From a virus: a stretch of 64,000 bases of DNA. The notes beneath the pieces are model-generated. The model saw only the letters and a program-made list of their open reading frames with translations, ran no database searches and was not told where the DNA came from. A program made the position numbers and the translations under genes. The number at the start of each line of letters is the position of its first letter. Position 1 is the stretch's first letter. This document shows positions 38,213 to 51,800 of this stretch, piece by piece. The stretch is from IMG/VR virus record IMGVR_UViG_3300021964_000026, positions 1 through 64,000 of that record; one strand, 5' to 3'.

Positions 38213-40879
38213 TCAAGGTCTTGTGGTGAGAGGCGGGGTCAAAGTTGGACCGTAAGTTATCACATAAGAATCAATCCAAGCGGCTAACCTGTCCAGCGCG
38301 TCAGCCGTTGTTGCTGGAACAGGACCGCTCCAATGACCACCAACGGCAGGGGAATAAGCATCTGCCGCCGCGTCTGTCGTATCTGTTGTTGAGTATGCTT
38401 GGTCGCTAAGGTTGCTCGCGGCAACGAGGTCGCCGTTTGCGTTAGCGACGAGGACTGCCGAAGTGACATCCGTTTGTCGGATGCCACCTGCGACATGAAG
38501 TTCTTGAGCGGGAGCGGTAGTGCCAATACCGACATTACCATCGCTTCCTCGGACAAACAACGCCGAGGTTTTGTTGTCCGACTCAACGCGGAAGTCCATG
38601 TCAATTGAGTTTTCATTGACACACACTTCGGCTTGCCCTGTCCCTGCGATTCCACCATACCCACGAAGACCGAGGAAGGAACGGTTGTTTCCTGCGACCA
38701 ATCCTTGAAAGAACATGTTGAAGTCTTCCGCTCCGCTTGTTGGGTCGCCAAGTTGAGCCTTGATGTTCCCGTATTCCAACAGGTTTGCGCCGCTACGACC
38801 CTTAAACACAAGACGGCCCAAAAAATCTCCGCTTGCGGGGGTTGACGAATCCCGAATCATGCTGATGTCGGGGCCACTATTTGTTCCAGCATCGGTGCAT
38901 TCAAGCACGAAAATGTTCCCCGTAGCCGCAGACTCAACATGGAGGTCTGCATCGGGGGCATTCGTGCCGATACCAAGACGGTTGTTGGTGTCGTCCCAAT
39001 GTAAGTTTGCATCGTCGCTGGCGAACGCCGCCCCGTCGCTGAACTGAACTGCACCAGCAACACCCGATGGTGTCCCACCGCCGCCAGCAGAAGCAAGCGC
39101 GGTGTCAATTCCAGCAAGGTGAGCCTCAACATCAGCGGTAGCGGCGGTGTAGTTGCTCGGCGTAGCGGCCACAGGAACTTCGTCAGCGTCTTGGTCAGCG
39201 GTCGCCGCAGTTTCAATACCCCCCAACTTTGTCCGTTCAGCCGATGTGATGATGGCTCCACTACCCGCATTGGTCACATCATTGAGTTCAGTCACGCTGT
39301 GAGTTGAAAGGTCAGTAATGTCGCTCGGCTTGTTGAGGATTTGCGCGTCACCACTTACCGCATTCCAATCAGCGTTGACATTGACTTCAGCACCCGTAGC
39401 AATACCGTTCAACTTGGTGTGGTCAGCATCGGTGAACACATTGGAATCGGTAGCCGCTTCAACCGCCGCGCGGATTTCAGCATCGGTTTGGTCAGCCGTC
39501 GCACCCGCCTCAACACCAAGAAGGGTGAGCATTTCTCCTTGCGTGATACCTGTCGCAAAGGCTGGCGCACCGCCGCTGATTTCAATTGCAGGGGCATTAG
39601 CGATGATGGCTGACTGATAATCACACCGAACCCACACCGTTCCTTCGTAGATGAATGTAGCGCGGTGTCCCGATGAGAGTGTAGCATTCAGTCCGCTCGG
39701 TGTAGTTTGGTTGTCAAACACAATGTCCCCCACACCATCGTTGCACACCTCAATGATGTGGCCTTCGGGGAACTTGTAGTTCGCGCTTCCGTCTCGTTCG
39801 GGGTTGAGCGTGATGGTCACGCCGCTGTTTGGCGAGAGCATGAGGAACGAATCACCTTCCGCCGTCAACACCCAAGTGCCGTTTGTGGTTAGCGCGGTGC
39901 TGGTTGCATCAACGCCTCGCCCCTGCAACCGCACCGAGTAGTGTCCCGTCTGTTCGTTGTTGCGCCCTGCGAAGTAAAACGAGTCAGCCGCGTGGCTACC
40001 GCCACGGTCTGCGCCGCGTGATGGACCTTGCCCGTAGCCAGCGTCGCTGGCCGATGGTGGAGTTTGAGCAAATGCACCGTAGCGCGGATGGCTTACCCAA
40101 TGCACATTCACGGTATCGGTGATAGCGAGTTCGCCGTTATCGTTGTGGATAGCGTTGAGGTGTGCGATGTTGTTGATACCTTCCGCACCACCGTCTGCAA
40201 TCTCGCCGCCGCTGGTGATTGTTCCGACAGAAAGAGGCACACGGTAATCGGCTGTGCTTTCCAAGAACACGCGCTTGTCGTTGATTTCAACAATGTTGAG
40301 GTTGTTTGTTCCACCACCGCTGGCGGCGTATTCCACACGGACATGCGCAAGCACGATGACTTTGGAGTTATCACCCGATGAAAGCGTCTTGTAGTTGATG
40401 AGGTATTGATTGGACGCGGATGGGTAAAGTCCCGTTGTTGTATCCGCAGGGCTTCCTCCTTCGTAGTGGACTTTGTTGTTGCCGCCGCTCGGCGCAATGT
40501 AGATGGTGTAAATGGCTTCTTCGTTGGCCGACAATGAAAGTGCGCCTGTTCCGTGTGAACCGCTGTTGAGGTCAAGCGTGATGGTGTTGCCAACGCCGCT
40601 TCCAAACTCGTAGAGCGCGCCATCAAGCACAGCAAAACCACCGCTCACGGTGAGTGTGCTTTTGGTTGCACGCACCATTGAACCGGGCTGGTTGCCGCTG
40701 TTCGTTTCGTTGCGCGTAGAGCCGAAGGCTCCGTCTTGATACCGAAGAATGCCGTTGCCATGCACACCCTGCATCATGTTTGTCAGCGTCGTGGGCGACA
40801 ACGAATCGCCGTCTCGCAGTCCGTCTTCGCCAAGTGTGTTCTGCGCGGCTGTATGCCCTGCTATGTTATCTGTTGCCAT
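38213..40879 (-). CDS. Tail fibre / receptor-binding protein
   Basis: 888 residues from the ATG at 40879 (GGAGGT upstream). Repeats typical of phage fibres are clear: DADHTKLNGIATGAEVNVNA and GDAQILNKPSDI (collar-type repeats), NRLGIGTNAPDADLHVES and GNVGIGTTAPAQELHV (fibre repeats preceding C-terminal domains). The N terminus (DNIAGHTAAQNTLGEDGL) probably attaches to the tail. Expected to be trimeric and to contact the host surface. The Gly/Ser/Thr/Asn-rich composition is usual for fibres. Confidence 0.82.
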   Translation of the reverse strand: MATDNIAGHTAAQNTLGEDGLRDGDSLSPTTLTNMMQGVHGNGILRYQDGAFGSTRNETNSGNQPGSMVRATKSTLTVSGGFAVLDGALYEFGSGVGNTITLDLNSGSHGTGALSLSANEEAIYTIYIAPSGGNNKVHYEGGSPADTTTGLYPSASNQYLINYKTLSSGDNSKVIVLAHVRVEYAASGGGTNNLNIVEINDKRVFLESTADYRVPLSVGTITSGGEIADGGAEGINNIAHLNAIHNDNGELAITDTVNVHWVSHPRYGAFAQTPPSASDAGYGQGPSRGADRGGSHAADSFYFAGRNNEQTGHYSVRLQGRGVDATSTALTTNGTWVLTAEGDSFLMLSPNSGVTITLNPERDGSANYKFPEGHIIEVCNDGVGDIVFDNQTTPSGLNATLSSGHRATFIYEGTVWVRCDYQSAIIANAPAIEISGGAPAFATGITQGEMLTLLGVEAGATADQTDAEIRAAVEAATDSNVFTDADHTKLNGIATGAEVNVNADWNAVSGDAQILNKPSDITDLSTHSVTELNDVTNAGSGAIITSAERTKLGGIETAATADQDADEVPVAATPSNYTAATADVEAHLAGIDTALASAGGGGTPSGVAGAVQFSDGAAFASDDANLHWDDTNNRLGIGTNAPDADLHVESAATGNIFVLECTDAGTNSGPDISMIRDSSTPASGDFLGRLVFKGRSGANLLEYGNIKAQLGDPTSGAEDFNMFFQGLVAGNNRSFLGLRGYGGIAGTGQAEVCVNENSIDMDFRVESDNKTSALFVRGSDGNVGIGTTAPAQELHVAGGIRQTDVTSAVLVANANGDLVAASNLSDQAYSTTDTTDAAADAYSPAVGGHWSGPVPATTADALDRLAAWIDSYVITYGPTLTPPLTTRP

Positions 40880-41226
40880 CACGATACCTCCAATATGAAT
40901 GAGAAGCGCACTTCGTTCTCCGCGCTCTTTGTGAGCGAATGAATGTCAGCGCGATACACAGGAACGAACTCTCCCGTAGACGCGTCTTTGTATTGCAGGT
41001 AAACCTCTTGGATAGGTTTGGCAAACACATGCGACGCGTTTAGCACACCTTCTACGAGAATGCTGGTGTCGTCAATGATTTGCACACGAGGCACGATGCG
41101 TGCCAGCGTGCGCGCACCGCCGTCTTCGGATGTGGCGATGGTTCCGTCGCTACCGACATGCAACTCGTTGACAAGCGTCGCAAGGTGTTCCACCAAGCGT
41201 CTCTTGACAGCGTTGAGCATTGGCAT
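40879..41226 (-). CDS. Small tail-region protein, 115 aa
   Basis: TGATG overlaps at both ends. N-terminal helix (LNAVKRRLVEHLATLVNELH), then beta strands and the end RFSFILEVS. Its position between the 556-aa protein and the fibre suggests a baseplate or fibre-connector role; no family recognised. Confidence 0.68.
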   Translation of the reverse strand: MPMLNAVKRRLVEHLATLVNELHVGSDGTIATSEDGGARTLARIVPRVQIIDDTSILVEGVLNASHVFAKPIQEVYLQYKDASTGEFVPVYRADIHSLTKSAENEVRFSFILEVS

Positions 41227-42896
41227 CAAATCTTCCTCCGTATTCGTCGTCCCTTCGTGGTTCGCATTTCGTGTGCGCGCGGTCGGAGCATACGCACCTC
41301 CGCCGCTGAACCGGGTATTGCGGCTCCGCTTACCAAACTTACGCCTGTGAAAGTGGTGGCTGTTTTGCCGCTATACGATACGAGCGATTGGTCAGCGATG
41401 ATGAGGTGGCCGCTTGAGTCAAAACCGTCGGTGCTGGCGACTGTGATAGCCCCCGCCGAGTGTGTGCCGCTGATGCGCTTCGTGATACCGAAGCCAAGTG
41501 CTGACCGACCCGAACCATATCCGCTGTTGCGGTGAGCCAAAAGCATGCCAGCGTGGATGTCCGAGCCTGTGTTTGTTGCGCTTGTTTTGGTTCTCGCCAA
41601 CTTCCCGATAACAGGACGGATTCGCAGTATGCCGCGCACCTTCAACTCCGCGCTACCTACGCCGCTTTTGTTGACGCTAACAACCTGTTGAGTTCGGTCA
41701 GCCTCACCTGCTTCATCGTCTACATCTGCGTCGTTGCCGAAAGCGTTGACCACAGCCTCAAGTCCCGCTTCGTAAGAAATCATTTGAAAGTTTGAAGTGC
41801 CATCCGAACTGTGTTCCAACTCAATGATGGCTTGACGCGATTCGCTGAATGAGGATTTGTAGTCAACGACATCACCGGGTTCCATGTCCCAAGACTGCGC
41901 GTGAAGGTTTGACTGCAACGCACCTTGCGCTTTTTTGTTGAGGCGAAGCATTTGGTTTGCGCTACTTCGTGCTTTTGTTTCGTTGTTCACAGTAGGGTCT
42001 TTGACCTTCATTTGTTTGATTGAGCCTTGTCGCTTCTGTGCTTCCGCGTCATCTACTTCAACGCTGATGGCGTCGTTGAGAGCGATGCCTGTGCCGCGCA
42101 TAAGAATGCGATTAGCGACATCGGTGATGGGGTCAACTTTGGTTTTGCCGATGCCGCGCTGGATACCCAACTCACGGTCTTTGATGTTGAAGATTTTAGG
42201 CGCGTATGTGAAGTTCCCAAAGCGGTCGTAATACATGATGAAGTGGTCGTGCCGACCAACAAAGCGCACCGCTGTTGGCAGAACAGTTGAGTTGAAGTTT
42301 TGCGCAACGAAGAGCGTGCTGATACCTTTCGCTTGCACGCTGTTCAATCCATGCAACGCCTTCGTGAACAACTTCTCAACTAAATCGGTGCTTCGCAAAC
42401 CAACGCTCACCGTTTGTCCAGCGCGAACATGACTTGTCTCAATCATTTGATAGTCAGCCAAACTCTTTCCTCTCATGTTGATAAGTTGAACTTGCGCGCC
42501 TTTGGTTGCTGACGCAACACCCTGTGTTCGCAGACGAAGTGTTGGGTCGTTCGCATCAATCAACAACATGGGGCGAGATGATGACGCGCTTAGTTGTTCA
42601 CCGTTGAAGAAAGGTGCGTCTTCGTGTGTTGTGTGCGCGAGTCTTACTGATGATTGTTCTTCGCTGATGCGATAACGACGAGGGTGAGTCGGTTGGAAAT
42701 CCTCTTGGTTGGGTTTGCTCACTTGCGTTGTCTTGCTGGTGTCTTGAATTGTTTCGTAAACAACATGATGAACGGCGTTATCCACAAAGGTTGGGCTTTC
42801 AGCGATAGCCCCCACTTCGTCGTGAACTTCTTTTGCACGCCCAAGACGCTGACCCGCGTATGAAGTATTGGTTGGTGATGGAACGCTGAATGTCAT
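41226..42896 (-). CDS. Tail/baseplate protein, 556 aa, unrecognised family
   Basis: Beta-rich protein with a basic C terminus (TTKGRRIRRKI). A central segment (SKPNQEDFQPTHPRRYRISE to GNFTYAPKIFNIKDREL) resembles tail-hub-like sheets in general character, but there is no firm motif. Start overlaps the stop of the giant gene by ATGA. Probably part of the tail tip complex by position. Confidence 0.62.
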   Translation of the reverse strand: MTFSVPSPTNTSYAGQRLGRAKEVHDEVGAIAESPTFVDNAVHHVVYETIQDTSKTTQVSKPNQEDFQPTHPRRYRISEEQSSVRLAHTTHEDAPFFNGEQLSASSSRPMLLIDANDPTLRLRTQGVASATKGAQVQLINMRGKSLADYQMIETSHVRAGQTVSVGLRSTDLVEKLFTKALHGLNSVQAKGISTLFVAQNFNSTVLPTAVRFVGRHDHFIMYYDRFGNFTYAPKIFNIKDRELGIQRGIGKTKVDPITDVANRILMRGTGIALNDAISVEVDDAEAQKRQGSIKQMKVKDPTVNNETKARSSANQMLRLNKKAQGALQSNLHAQSWDMEPGDVVDYKSSFSESRQAIIELEHSSDGTSNFQMISYEAGLEAVVNAFGNDADVDDEAGEADRTQQVVSVNKSGVGSAELKVRGILRIRPVIGKLARTKTSATNTGSDIHAGMLLAHRNSGYGSGRSALGFGITKRISGTHSAGAITVASTDGFDSSGHLIIADQSLVSYSGKTATTFTGVSLVSGAAIPGSAAEVRMLRPRAHEMRTTKGRRIRRKI

Positions 42897-45800
42897 GCAC
42901 CCACCCCGTTGTCTGTTCTGTCTCCTTCGCTACTGTGGTTGCTCGTGTTGAGTTTGTCGCCAGCGTAGAGCGATTGCGTGTAGCGTGGTTGCACCGTGTA
43001 GTCAAGACGAACAAATGTATCCTGTCCTTCGTTCACCGATTGCCGACGAGCCGCGTCGCCACGGAAGTGTTGTAGCGTGTTGTTGGTCACAATCATGCGC
43101 GCGACAGGTTGAGTAGCCAGCGTTGTGAAATCGCTGGCTTCACTACCGGGGATTTGAGGTCCGTTGCTGGTAGGGTCGCTTGTTGATGTCGTAAGGTCAA
43201 ACAAGTAAACAGGCGCGTATGGTGGGTTGGACGGAGCAGGGTTGCTGTTTCGCATGTAGGAAGAAGCGGCATCAGCGGCGCGTGCGTTGGGCGTGTCGTA
43301 GACAAACACACCGTAGCGACCGGCGGCAGTTGCGGACAGCACATGCGTCGTATCATCACGGAACAATTCAATGTGTTGGTTATCAAGAACGCGCACAGGG
43401 CGAACGAGGAACTTGATGGTCGTGTCCTTTGTGTTGGTTCTGTATGAGGTTGAGTCATGATTGCTGGTTTGATACGGATTGGTCGTGACACCGGAAGACG
43501 CGCCCCAATTAAGGTCGCTGATTGCCTCTCCATCCGATGAAACTTCCATGATGTAAGTGCCACCCAGCGGAGGAATGCCATGCGTGGTTCCAAACTTCAA
43601 AACCTGCTTGGCTGATGAAAGGTTGAGCGTGTGGAGATTGAGGTTGTCAACCGCGCGGTTTGCTGTGCTAACACCACCCGCGAGAATAAAGCGTTGTCCA
43701 ACCTGTCGGTCGGTGTGAACGCTGTTTGCTTCGGTGCTGGCGACAACATATCGTGGCGACATCTGTCCATCATTTTCAACAACACTCATGCCGTCAATTC
43801 CAATACGCGGTTTTGATTTTGCAATCGGTTCTTGCATGAAAGTGAAGTTTGATTTTTCAACATTGGTTCCAACATTTGCTTCGCGCTTAAGCAATCCATC
43901 ATCACCTGCGAGTTCCAACTTTGCGCTAATTCCACGAGCCACTTCGTGAGATTCCAATTGAACATTTGAAGGGCGCAAAAAGCCACTCATGAACGGCGGC
44001 TCGCTGGTGTGATGAGAAAGCACCAAACCAAACGGACGCATGTCTTCGGACACATCTTGGAGAATGTCTTCGTTGAAGTAAGTAGGATAGCGCACACCGC
44101 GTCCGTCTCCACGGTCGCCTACGCGCTTGGCTGTCGCAGGGTCAAAGAAATGAATGTGTGTTTCTGCGCTTCGTAGGTTGCTATCGGTAAACATCGTCTC
44201 GGCTACCTTTGTTCGGTCTGTTGCCCGGTATGCATCCTCCGGGTCCCAAGACGGGCGGATGCCAAAGCCGCGCACAGGGAAACGACGAACCTCTTCACCG
44301 GTCGTGTTGCCCCACCAATCAATCATGTAGTGCGCTTGAGCCAATGCGAGATTTACGCGTTGGTCATCCGCGTCTGTCCCTGCTCTATGACCCGTTGGTG
44401 AATCAGCGTGGAACTTGCGAAGAGCGGTTGTCGGGTTGCGTATGTTGCGCACCGCACAACCAAACCCTTTCGTCATTCGGCGACCATCGCTGTATCGCAC
44501 CTGTTGAAACTTAAGGTCGCTACCGATAAGCGCGGATGCGTTTGTCTGCCGCTCAATGATGCCGACATAATTTTGCTTGGTGGTTTCTGTTGTTGAACTG
44601 TTAGCACTTCCGTTTTGCACATTGGTGCGCGTCGTTGCATTTTGACTGCTGATAAACGGACCTTCGGCTTGGAAGTGATAGTAGATGTGTGGGTCGCGCA
44701 ATCCTTGATTTGCTTTGATAGACCAGCGCGGTCGGTTGTAAGGTTGACGAACGGATATACGGTATCCCCACCCTGCTTGTTTGTGTGTTGCTTTAGTTTG
44801 AATAGTATCCGTTGTCGTTTCTACATCAGCATTTGCGACAGTCAAACCCTTTGCATCCGATACCTGCTTGATGTTGTTGTCATCCCACTTGTCGCGCCAA
44901 CCGGGTGCGGCTGTGCCGTAAAGCGAAAGCGAACTCATTTGCGCACCAAAACGATGACCACCCGGCCAAAATGCACCGAGGTTGTATTTGCGCGACTTTC
45001 CGTCTATCCCTGCTTGATTGGTGAGCGCGGCCACAGAATAAGTGTCAGCGATTGAACCATCCACATTGCTCGGTGATTTCATTCGGAACTTGAACGGACC
45101 GTCGCTCATGGCGTAGGTAAACTCGTGGTAGTGAATCATCTCGTAGTGTTCGGGCGCGTGGTTGTAGGCTTTCTTGTCAACCGCCGCATCACCTTTGTTG
45201 GTTCGGCTGTCCGAAAACCATGTCATCGGACGACCGAGGTTGTAGTGCCATAGGCAAAGGTATGCATCGGGCAAATGTAGGCTGTTGGTGTCGCGCGTTC
45301 CGGACAGCAGTTGTGGCAAGTTGCGCGTAGCAACACTTGCTTGTGATTTGTTGTAGACTTCACCAGCACCGAGGTTGTTAAACTTGGACTTGATGCGGAC
45401 GGTTGCGCCTTGAACAGCCGCGCTCCAAAATCCGCTCGTGATGGCTGTCACGCTGTTGAACACAACAGGACCACTTGCGCTAAGACCGCTGATGTAGCCA
45501 CGGTCTTCGTATGATGCGGTTTGCTCTACACCACTATCATCAATGATAACAAGGTGTTGCGCATAGTAGTCAGCACCAGCAACAGGGAAAAGGTTGTTGT
45601 TGCGCACATACAGTTTGCTGTTTGATTGGTCGCCGTGTTCAACAGTCGCGGTAGGCGTAAGAGAAGTGAGGTAGTCCGTGTAAACATCAAGGTAGTGGGA
45701 CGGGTATCCAAGCATTGTCGTTTGTGTTCCAACTGCACCAAGCGTTGAACGACAGAAGAGGTAGTAGTCATCGGGGTGATAGTGTTGCGAACCTTTCCAC

Positions 45801-48800
45801 GGCGCAGTTGCCGAAAAAATCGTAGAAGAAGCAAGCGCGGCACTCCACCACGGAACGGTCACGGTGTGGCCCGGTGTTGAGCGGTGGAACATGTTTGGAT
45901 GATACGGTAGACTGCGACGCGTAAATGCACCCGAAGAAGTAGCATTGACACCGAATGGGTTGCTCAATCCGAGTGTGGGAATGTTGGTGAATTGTTCGCG
46001 CGTTGATGGGTCAATGTCCAAAATAACTTCGTTGAGGTAGATTTCACAACCGCGCACATCAGCCATTGTTGCTTCGGAAAGAATGAGGTCGCGGTCTTGC
46101 ATAGCGACGACCGTAGCAAACAGTTGGTCGGTGAGTGTGCGCACCGTTGTGTTTGTCCCACCGGGGTCTTCGGGAGCATCGGTTGAAGCAAAGGTCGTGT
46201 TCTCGTTGTTCCCCATGAATTGTTTGCTGAACAGGTTGGGTTGGATAACAATTTGATATGCGCCTACTTCTGCTGGGTCGGGGAAATGGAAGGCGGTGTT
46301 GTAGTTGGTTCCGCTTTCAAGTTGAATGCGATGACCACCAGCGGCGTTGCATGATGCGCTGTCATCTGCGACGCCGTATCCATCAAAGCGCAACTTGGTT
46401 TCAGTCAACAGCGTAAATCCATCACCGTGAATATCGCTTGGTGGGTTAGACGCGGTTGTTCCCGAAAACCACACAAGCGGGTTGGCAATGGTCTTGGTTG
46501 TGTCGTAGTCGGTTGCACCAAAGCATGCGCGATTTGCTTGGTAGATTTGTTGATAGAGTGGGTGTGCGAGGTGGCCGGGAAGCATCGCCATCGTCGGCAT
46601 GACATAGTGGTGTCCCATGCGCGGTAATGGCATGGGCGTCAATTTGTTTGCCGCGCGCACCAAAGTTGCTGGGCTTGTTCCAGCCGCGAGCGAAGTCCAA
46701 TCGGTGTGTGCTTTGTCGGGGCTGTTCCCACTCACTTCGGCGTGGTCACGCAATCTGCGCGCCGCAAACTGTCGTGTAGACCCAGCAGGGATGTAGTAAG
46801 ACGGTTTGATGGCGTCGTCTTCTTTGGCTGTAAAATCGGGCGCGAAGACAACACCTGTAAATCTGTGATAGGTCACACCCTCAATCACCACGGTTGTGTT
46901 GTTAGTAAAAGACGCGATTGTGCCATTGACTGACAGGAAGTAGCGTCCGTCCGGTGTCGGGTCTTGCTTCCAAATGTCAGCCGTGATGCTTTCATTGACG
47001 GTGATGTAGTCGTTGCCTTTGTCTTTGAATGTCAATCTGTTGAGCGTCATAGCATTGCTGACGATGCGCAACGGTTCGCGTTCCGTATAGGTGTAGCCCA
47101 TCTTGGTGATGTGAAAATACAACGCGCGGTCGTGAGGCTCGTATGCGGTTTCAAGAATGTTGGTTGATTGCAACGCGTTGTTGCTGTCGGGGAAGTTGTT
47201 TGGGTTTTGATTGATGTGTTCGTAGCCATCCTGTTCCCAAAACGGTTCTGTTCGCGGTCGGTCGCTGTCCGATTCAAACGCTTGAGACACACCGCTTACC
47301 GGTTGACTTGGGTGTTGCAACCCGCCACCACCCAGCGTTTCATGCTGGTAGGCTTGTAGGCGGTCAAAACCAGCGCGCACAAGAATGTTGCCGGGGATGT
47401 CATCGTGATTCGGCAACTGAATGCGCATGTTAGGAGAAACGCCCGAACCTGCGAGTGCGGGTGCAAGACCTTCGTTTTCTCGGTCATGCACCATTTCGTA
47501 GTCGCGAACAACAACACCCAGCGGTGAACCACCGGTCAGTCGGTGTTGTTGACCCGTATCATCAACAACTATGATTTCGGTGAATTGGATTTCTTCGTTC
47601 GGTATGTTAAGCGCGTTTCGGACTTCGTAGGGGTATTGTTCAGCGAGTGCTGGATGAGCCAACTCTTGTGCTTGGATAATTGGATACATTGCCGCGTTTG
47701 TTGTTTCAAACGAAAAGCGCACATTGCCGTAGATGGTTTCACCAAAGCGAATGTATTCCGACCCAACCTTGTGAACCTGCCACGGCATTGAACCAAGCCC
47801 TCGCGCGTTTTGAGCAGGGAGTGTAAGGTTGCCTCCACCCATCCGTTTCCAAACAACATGCTCGGCGAAGAAATTGCGTGCGGCTAATCGTCCTTTGTAG
47901 TGCGCGTAAATGCCATCGCGGTGTGTTGAATAAGTATCGTAGCCTGTGTTTTCGGTCTTGGCTGTTTCCGAATCAAACAGATTATCGTTTGGGTAGTGCG
48001 CGTTGTTGGGGTTTTCGGTCTTGTCAAAGAACAAATCACCGGTAGGATAGAGGCAGGTTTCAGCCTGTGCAAGTTGTGAAGCAGTAGCCGCCGATGTTGT
48101 CCACAACGGGTTTGCGTCTGTTGGTTCAGTCATGGTGGTGTCGTGCATTGCTTCTACATGCGGACCAGCGTTTGATTCAGCGTTGTAGCGGTCGTTGTTG
48201 AAACGGTCGTTGTGATACGCTGTGATGGTCCCGCCTTGCGTTCCTCCCCACTTGAGTTGAAGCATGTCTCCGCAGGTTTGTTGTCCGTTGCGCGCGGCTT
48301 TAGCAATGATAGGCAGGTCGCCTTCATAAGAAATAACAACAAAGTGTCGTTGATGCATTCCGACTGCATTGTGCGTGCTGGTTTTTGGCTCCCAAATATA
48401 ATCGCCGTTTTCCAACTCTCCACCTTCTGCTATGCGCAAAACCCACTCCATTGATTGAGGGTTATGACATGCGGTAGCCGCACCGTAAGGCGTAAAGCCC
48501 AACATTGGATGCCATGCGCCAAGACCAGCCGCAACTTTGTTGCTGATGTTGAGACTGTTGAGGTAGGAATAACGCTCACCATGCCAGCCGACAGCACCAA
48601 CCGCGCGTGTTCGGTCTATGGCATCAACAACGCCGTTAAAGTGGACTTGTGTTGACGCATAATGGTCAAACGGGCTGTTTGACATTTGCCCCGACGAAGT
48701 TGCTCCTGTGGCTCGCGAGCCGTCAACTGCGTTTTGAAAGCCGTTATCCCAGCGCAAATTGCCAGCCTTTGACCAAACAAACACTTTGTGACCTTCTCCC

Positions 48801-51800
48801 GTTACGCTGGTTACATCGCCCGTTCCGCTAAGGCTTGGTTGCTCCAATCGGTTTTGTCCGTTTCGGAAGTTCGCTCCAAGAATAAATGTTCCTTGCGCGA
48901 CATCGTAGTTTGAATAATACCCGTAGTAAGAATTGACTCCGTTGCTCACGCGTATCCAACCGTTTTCGGGTAGCGTCATCGGCAACGCTGTTCCTACGGA
49001 GACATGTCCGCCGCTTCCAGCGTCGGTGTAAGTGCCGAGGTCGCCAACATCAATCCAACCATAGCGGTCTTGCCGTTGCGCGTCTTGGAATGAAGGAAGG
49101 AAAGAACCACCAAGAGCCTTGAGATTTGACCGACCGGGCCATGTATTGATTGCCGCGGCAACAACTGCACCCAACTCTTCGCTGTTTTGACAGCGCGTTG
49201 CATCAATCAAGAACACATCGTCGGGAACATCAGCATCCAAGTCATGGTCGTAGTCTGTTAGCACTTGAGAACCAACCCGGAACATTGTAGCGTTGAGTCC
49301 AAGTCGGTCAATGTATTGCACCGACGCGTTTGCTGAATTGACCAGCGTGGCCGTGACAGGATGCGGTGGGTTTTTGCGCACGCTATTATCAAACCATGAC
49401 CCTCCAACCGTATAACCTCCGTCAAGGTGGAAAATCAGTTTGTCTTCACGGAAGTTGCTATGCGATGTTGGAAATCGCGCAACTGCGGTATAATGAGAAA
49501 ATGGATGACCGTATTCGTTCGCCGCGCTTTGCACCACCGAGTTTGCACCGAAAAAATGACTGCTAACATAACGCGCTTCAGTAGAAACAGTTTGATTAAA
49601 CGCGCTGTTTGGAGAACCATAAGACGGCTCCCAATGTCGGAATGTTTCGTATGGGAACACATTGTTTGCACCGTATGCATTGGTTGGTGGCAAAAATTGA
49701 TTTGCCGCGCCGTTAAGTGTTCCATTGCTCAACTCGTTAGGGAAGAAATAACCCGACTCATTGCCTTGATTGAAGGTTGTTGCCATTGCACCATCAAGTG
49801 AGCAGTATTTTTTGAACGCGGCAGTCCATTTTGCCGACGGCTCAACTGATGTCGTTATGCTCGCGCTTTCTCCACTCCAATGTTTCGGGACTGCTTGACC
49901 CGGACCGAACACCATGTAGGCTACGCTGTTGGTTGAATCCGTGTAGCGTGCGTATGGATGAGCAAACCGAAGCACGACGGGTGTTGGTTGCGCGATGTTG
50001 ACATTGGTGTAGGTGGTGTCGGGAATGGTGTGCGTGTTGTTATTGCCGTCAATGTCGGTGTTGAGAATGGCGTCTTGGTTGGCGAACGGTGGAGTCGCTT
50101 CTCCGCGATGTTGATTTGTAAGAACAGTAGCAGGGAACATAGCAAACAACGCGGTTGTGTCAAGAAGCGCGTAGGCTCCCATTTTTTCTCCGATGTCTTG
50201 TAGACCAGCACTCCCCGTTGGACCGCTTGAGTAGGGGTGTTTGTTGTGTGTGCTATAATCTACACGCGACCCATCGTTGATGTCCATAACAACACCGCTG
50301 AATCCGCCTCCAAAGTAAAGCGGCACATGGTGGTCAATGCTGTCTTGTGCGCCTCGGAAGTAAAGCAACGGGTTGCCTTTTCTGTTTGCGCGTAGACGCA
50401 ACCCTTGAATGTCATTGACGAACTTGAATCGTTGAAGGATGAGATTGGTGTCAAGTGAGTCTTTGAAATCACCTTTGCTGTCGTCGTGATGCCACGCGAG
50501 TAGATGTCGCGCTACATCAGTTGGTGCATCAATTGAACTCAACGCGGCGCAATGAATGTAAGTGTCTTCGTCAATGTCCATGCGTTTGAACGGCGACCAT
50601 GAGCCGTCAATGGTTGTGCTACCTCCGAACTCGGTTGATGAGTCTTGATTGAGATTGCTACCACCGCTGATGTGTTGCAATTGCCACGCGTATTGACGAC
50701 CAAGAACAGCAAAATGATGTGGGTCGCGCATTTCAATTTGATAGGTGTCATACGCTGTTCCACTTGGGTAGGCTAAACTTCCGCTTTGCGGGTCAAGTTC
50801 GTAAGTTGCCGCTTCAAGCGAGGGCGTGATGTGGTCGCCTTCATATCGCGTATATTTGTCGCCACGCAAATGCTTCTGCCAATCGTCAGTAGGCACAGCG
50901 TTGTTTGTTTGGTCAATGAGAATCGGTGTTGCTGTGTTTGCGTTGCTTCCTTTGTAGCGCGTAGCAATGTTGAGAAGCGTGTAAGGGATGTATCCAACTT
51001 CCTCCATTCCTTCGCCTACATCATTTCCAAGACCACCGAATTGTCCTCCCGAACTAAAAGAAGCGGAGATAGTATCGTGTTCTTGACTGCTGGCTTGCAA
51101 ACCCCAATCGCGCGATAAAGAAGCGGAAAACAATTTGTTCAACGGGATGATTTCTTTGTCGCTATTGAACTTGGTGATTTTGATAGCAGTCTGTGCGGCT
51201 TCACCCATGACTTCACCGTAAGTGCGACCGTCGGGTGCGCGCAAGTGTGAACAGTCAAAGTATTGGTCGTCTTCGTTTGGGTCTGCTGTGAAAGCGAAAG
51301 CGGTTGCCGCGGCAATCAATTCGTCAGTTACGATGGTTGTTTGGTTGAGGTGAGGACTGATAATAACAGGAGCGCGTGTGTTAGACACGCTGGTAGGTCC
51401 ACACTTGTCTTGACTGTTAAACCAAGTTGCAACCATTGAATCTGCTTCTACACCTTCAACTCCACCGAAGATGTGAGGACCGCCGCGACCGTTGTGTGTG
51501 CGCGAAGTGTATGAAAAAACGACACCAACTTTGTCGTATTGACTTCTTGATGATGGGATAGCCAGCCAAACCAACCCACTATCGGGGAAGCCCATCCAAC
51601 CCAACACATCGTCAACATCCGGCAAATGATGCCAAATACCGCCGTTGTGATAGCCGTAGCCGCTCGCGTCATGAATAGCCAACTGATTGTTTGCCATTGC
51701 TGTGTCCATTGTGACAGCGTATCCAGCGTTAGGTGTGTAGACGCCGCGCCATTTGTTGCCGCGCCAATTATAGTCTGTCGTTCCTGTGTAAAAGAACGGC